In this document: positions 5,298 to 5,734 of the stretch, in pieces
Numbering within the stretch: the stretch's first letter is position 1
Layout: each line of letters opens with the position of its first letter
Assembly: GCA_002786595.1 (NCBI GenBank)
Contig: PCTC01000070.1
Span: 1,400-7,133, forward strand
Direction of reading: 5' to 3'
Source: Candidatus Roizmanbacteria bacterium CG22_combo_CG10-13_8_21_14_all_34_12
Lineage (GTDB): Bacteria > Patescibacteriota > Microgenomatia > UBA1406 > GWC2-37-13
DNA: 5,734 bases
Translations under genes and position numbers: made by a program
Notes under the pieces: generated by a model
Told to the model about the DNA's origin: nothing
The model's input: only the letters and a program-made list of their open reading frames with translations
The model's database searches: none

Positions 5298-5327
5298 TGG
5301 ATCCCCGTTTTCACGGGGATGACAAAC
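5298..5327 (-). repeat. 30-bp dispersed hairpin element, copy 2, intergenic
   Basis: This is the same unit as at 1806-1835: TGGATCCCCG at the left, CGGGGATGACAAAC at the right. The 8-bp stem (5301-5308 with 5313-5320) surrounds a TTTC loop. The innermost pair is T-A instead of C-G, so pairing is kept. An 8-bp palindrome ACACGTGT (5326-5333) adjoins it. It lies between the delta-subunit stop and the phosphomannomutase promoter. On the minus strand a TTTTT run begins 6 nt after the stem, which is too distant for a convincing intrinsic terminator, though it may slow transcription. The element is palindromic, so its strand is nominal. Confidence 0.8.
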
Positions 5328-5350
5328 ACGTGTGAATCCAGACTAAATAT

Positions 5351-5734
5351 TCATTTTAAATAGTAACAAGCCAGTATATCCAGCGACTTTTTGACTGAAA
5401 ACGGAGTTCCATTTGTCTTTGAATTGACATCAATCCTATGTAGACCTTGGTAAAAATTTATCAAGTTCTCCAATTTCCAATATTTGGCCTGATTTAATAA
5501 TTTAGAAATCTGCCAGGACATTAATTTGGGAATTTTTTCACCCGTTTTTGTTATCAATATATTTCTCATATGACGGGCTAACATTATAAAAATAAAAATA
5601 TCTTCTGTTGATTCTGACAAAGTATTTAATGTATCGATAAATGTCTTGAGATTACCTGGATAACATGAATCCAAAAGCTTAAAAATATTCTTGTCCGGTT
5701 TAAATTCTTTGATGATAATCCCCTTAATTGATTT
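5351..5734 (-). CDS. holA: DNA polymerase III delta subunit (clamp loader), C-terminal part
   Basis: Only the last 127 codons are in the window; the frame is open through the right edge, so the start is outside. The visible part is all helical, as expected for the C-terminal collar domain of the delta subunit. It contains KLLDSCYPGNLKTFIDTLN, then DIFIFIMLARHMRNIL, then a segment around MSWQISKLLNQAKYWKLENL, and ends in a helix pair leading to SLDILACYYLK. In this family the end of the protein usually reads as P-W-x-x-K-L-x-x-Q-A-K-x-(F/W)-x-x-x-x-L followed by a final leucine-rich helix, and this pattern is visible. Delta opens the beta sliding clamp within the clamp-loader pentamer. The N-terminal AAA+-like domains cannot be checked. 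It ends with TGA, the only TGA stop in the window. A TTG at 5674 is internal and not a credible start. The assignment is by pattern recognition without a search. Confidence 0.7.
   Translation of the reverse strand, partial: KSIKGIIIKEFKPDKNIFKLLDSCYPGNLKTFIDTLNTLSESTEDIFIFIMLARHMRNILITKTGEKIPKLMSWQISKLLNQAKYWKLENLINFYQGLHRIDVNSKTNGTPFSVKKSLDILACYYLK

Noticed and set aside
5290..5320. Hairpin element as an intrinsic terminator of the delta-subunit transcript
   Set aside because: The T-run on the minus strand starts 6 nt after the stem. The other copy lies inside an intact gene, so termination is not its general role.
5351..5353. Recoded TGA as in Gracilibacteria/SR1
   Set aside because: TGA ends the delta-subunit frame at the family's expected C-terminus, and no other gene reads through TGA.
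5351..5674. Complete small gene starting at TTG 5674
   Set aside because: The frame stays open for 20 more codons to the window edge, and the protein reads as the end of a delta subunit. It is treated as partial.
1..5734. CRISPR array, transposase, prophage, defence system or toxin-antitoxin pair
   Set aside because: No regularly spaced direct repeats, integrase or transposase motifs, or small paired genes are visible on either strand.

Overview
This AT-rich, very compact window looks like part of a chromosome of a candidate phyla radiation (Patescibacteria) bacterium, most likely in or near Microgenomates. The basis is protein type (a short coiled-coil protein resembling DUF5660, a small exported lysozyme-like protein with an NCWGWGIYG-type motif, and a multi-helix membrane protein of a kind I associate with these genomes), short intergenic gaps and the absence of Shine-Dalgarno sequences. 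TGA is a stop in the one gene that uses it, so the recoded TGA=Gly of Gracilibacteria/SR1 does not apply. The lineage call is inference from recall, not from a search.

Layout. Positions 1-52 hold a promoter driving a DUF5660-like gene (53-673, +). It converges on an exported peptidoglycan-hydrolase-like gene (676-1278, -), with 2 bp between the stop codons. Upstream of that gene, on the same strand, are tRNA-Lys(CTT) and tRNA-Arg(TCG) in tandem (1322-1394 and 1403-1474). A 27-bp AT-rich gap separates the tRNAs from a divergent gene for a membrane-anchored SAM-dependent methyltransferase (1502-2062, +). A 120-bp repeat-rich convergent junction follows. The remaining genes are all on the minus strand: a 542-residue membrane protein of unknown function (2183-3811), a phosphomannomutase/phosphoglucomutase (3835-5250), and the C-terminal part of DNA polymerase III delta subunit (5351 to beyond the window).

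How the parts relate. These are mainly housekeeping and cell-envelope functions: sugar-phosphate interconversion for glycan precursors, a wall hydrolase, membrane proteins, tRNAs and a replication clamp-loader subunit. I see no defence system, CRISPR array, prophage or transposase gene. The genes do not form one clear operon, because most have their own promoter.

The most notable signals are regulatory and repetitive. (1) Every gene whose start is visible has a -10-like hexamer 5 to 11 nt before the ATG and no Shine-Dalgarno sequence, which predicts leaderless or near-leaderless mRNAs. (2) A 30-bp GC-rich hairpin element occurs twice, once between genes and once in frame inside the methyltransferase gene; the two copies differ by a compensatory base-pair change. 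(3) Convergent ends and promoters are built on short palindromes and AT-rich repeats.
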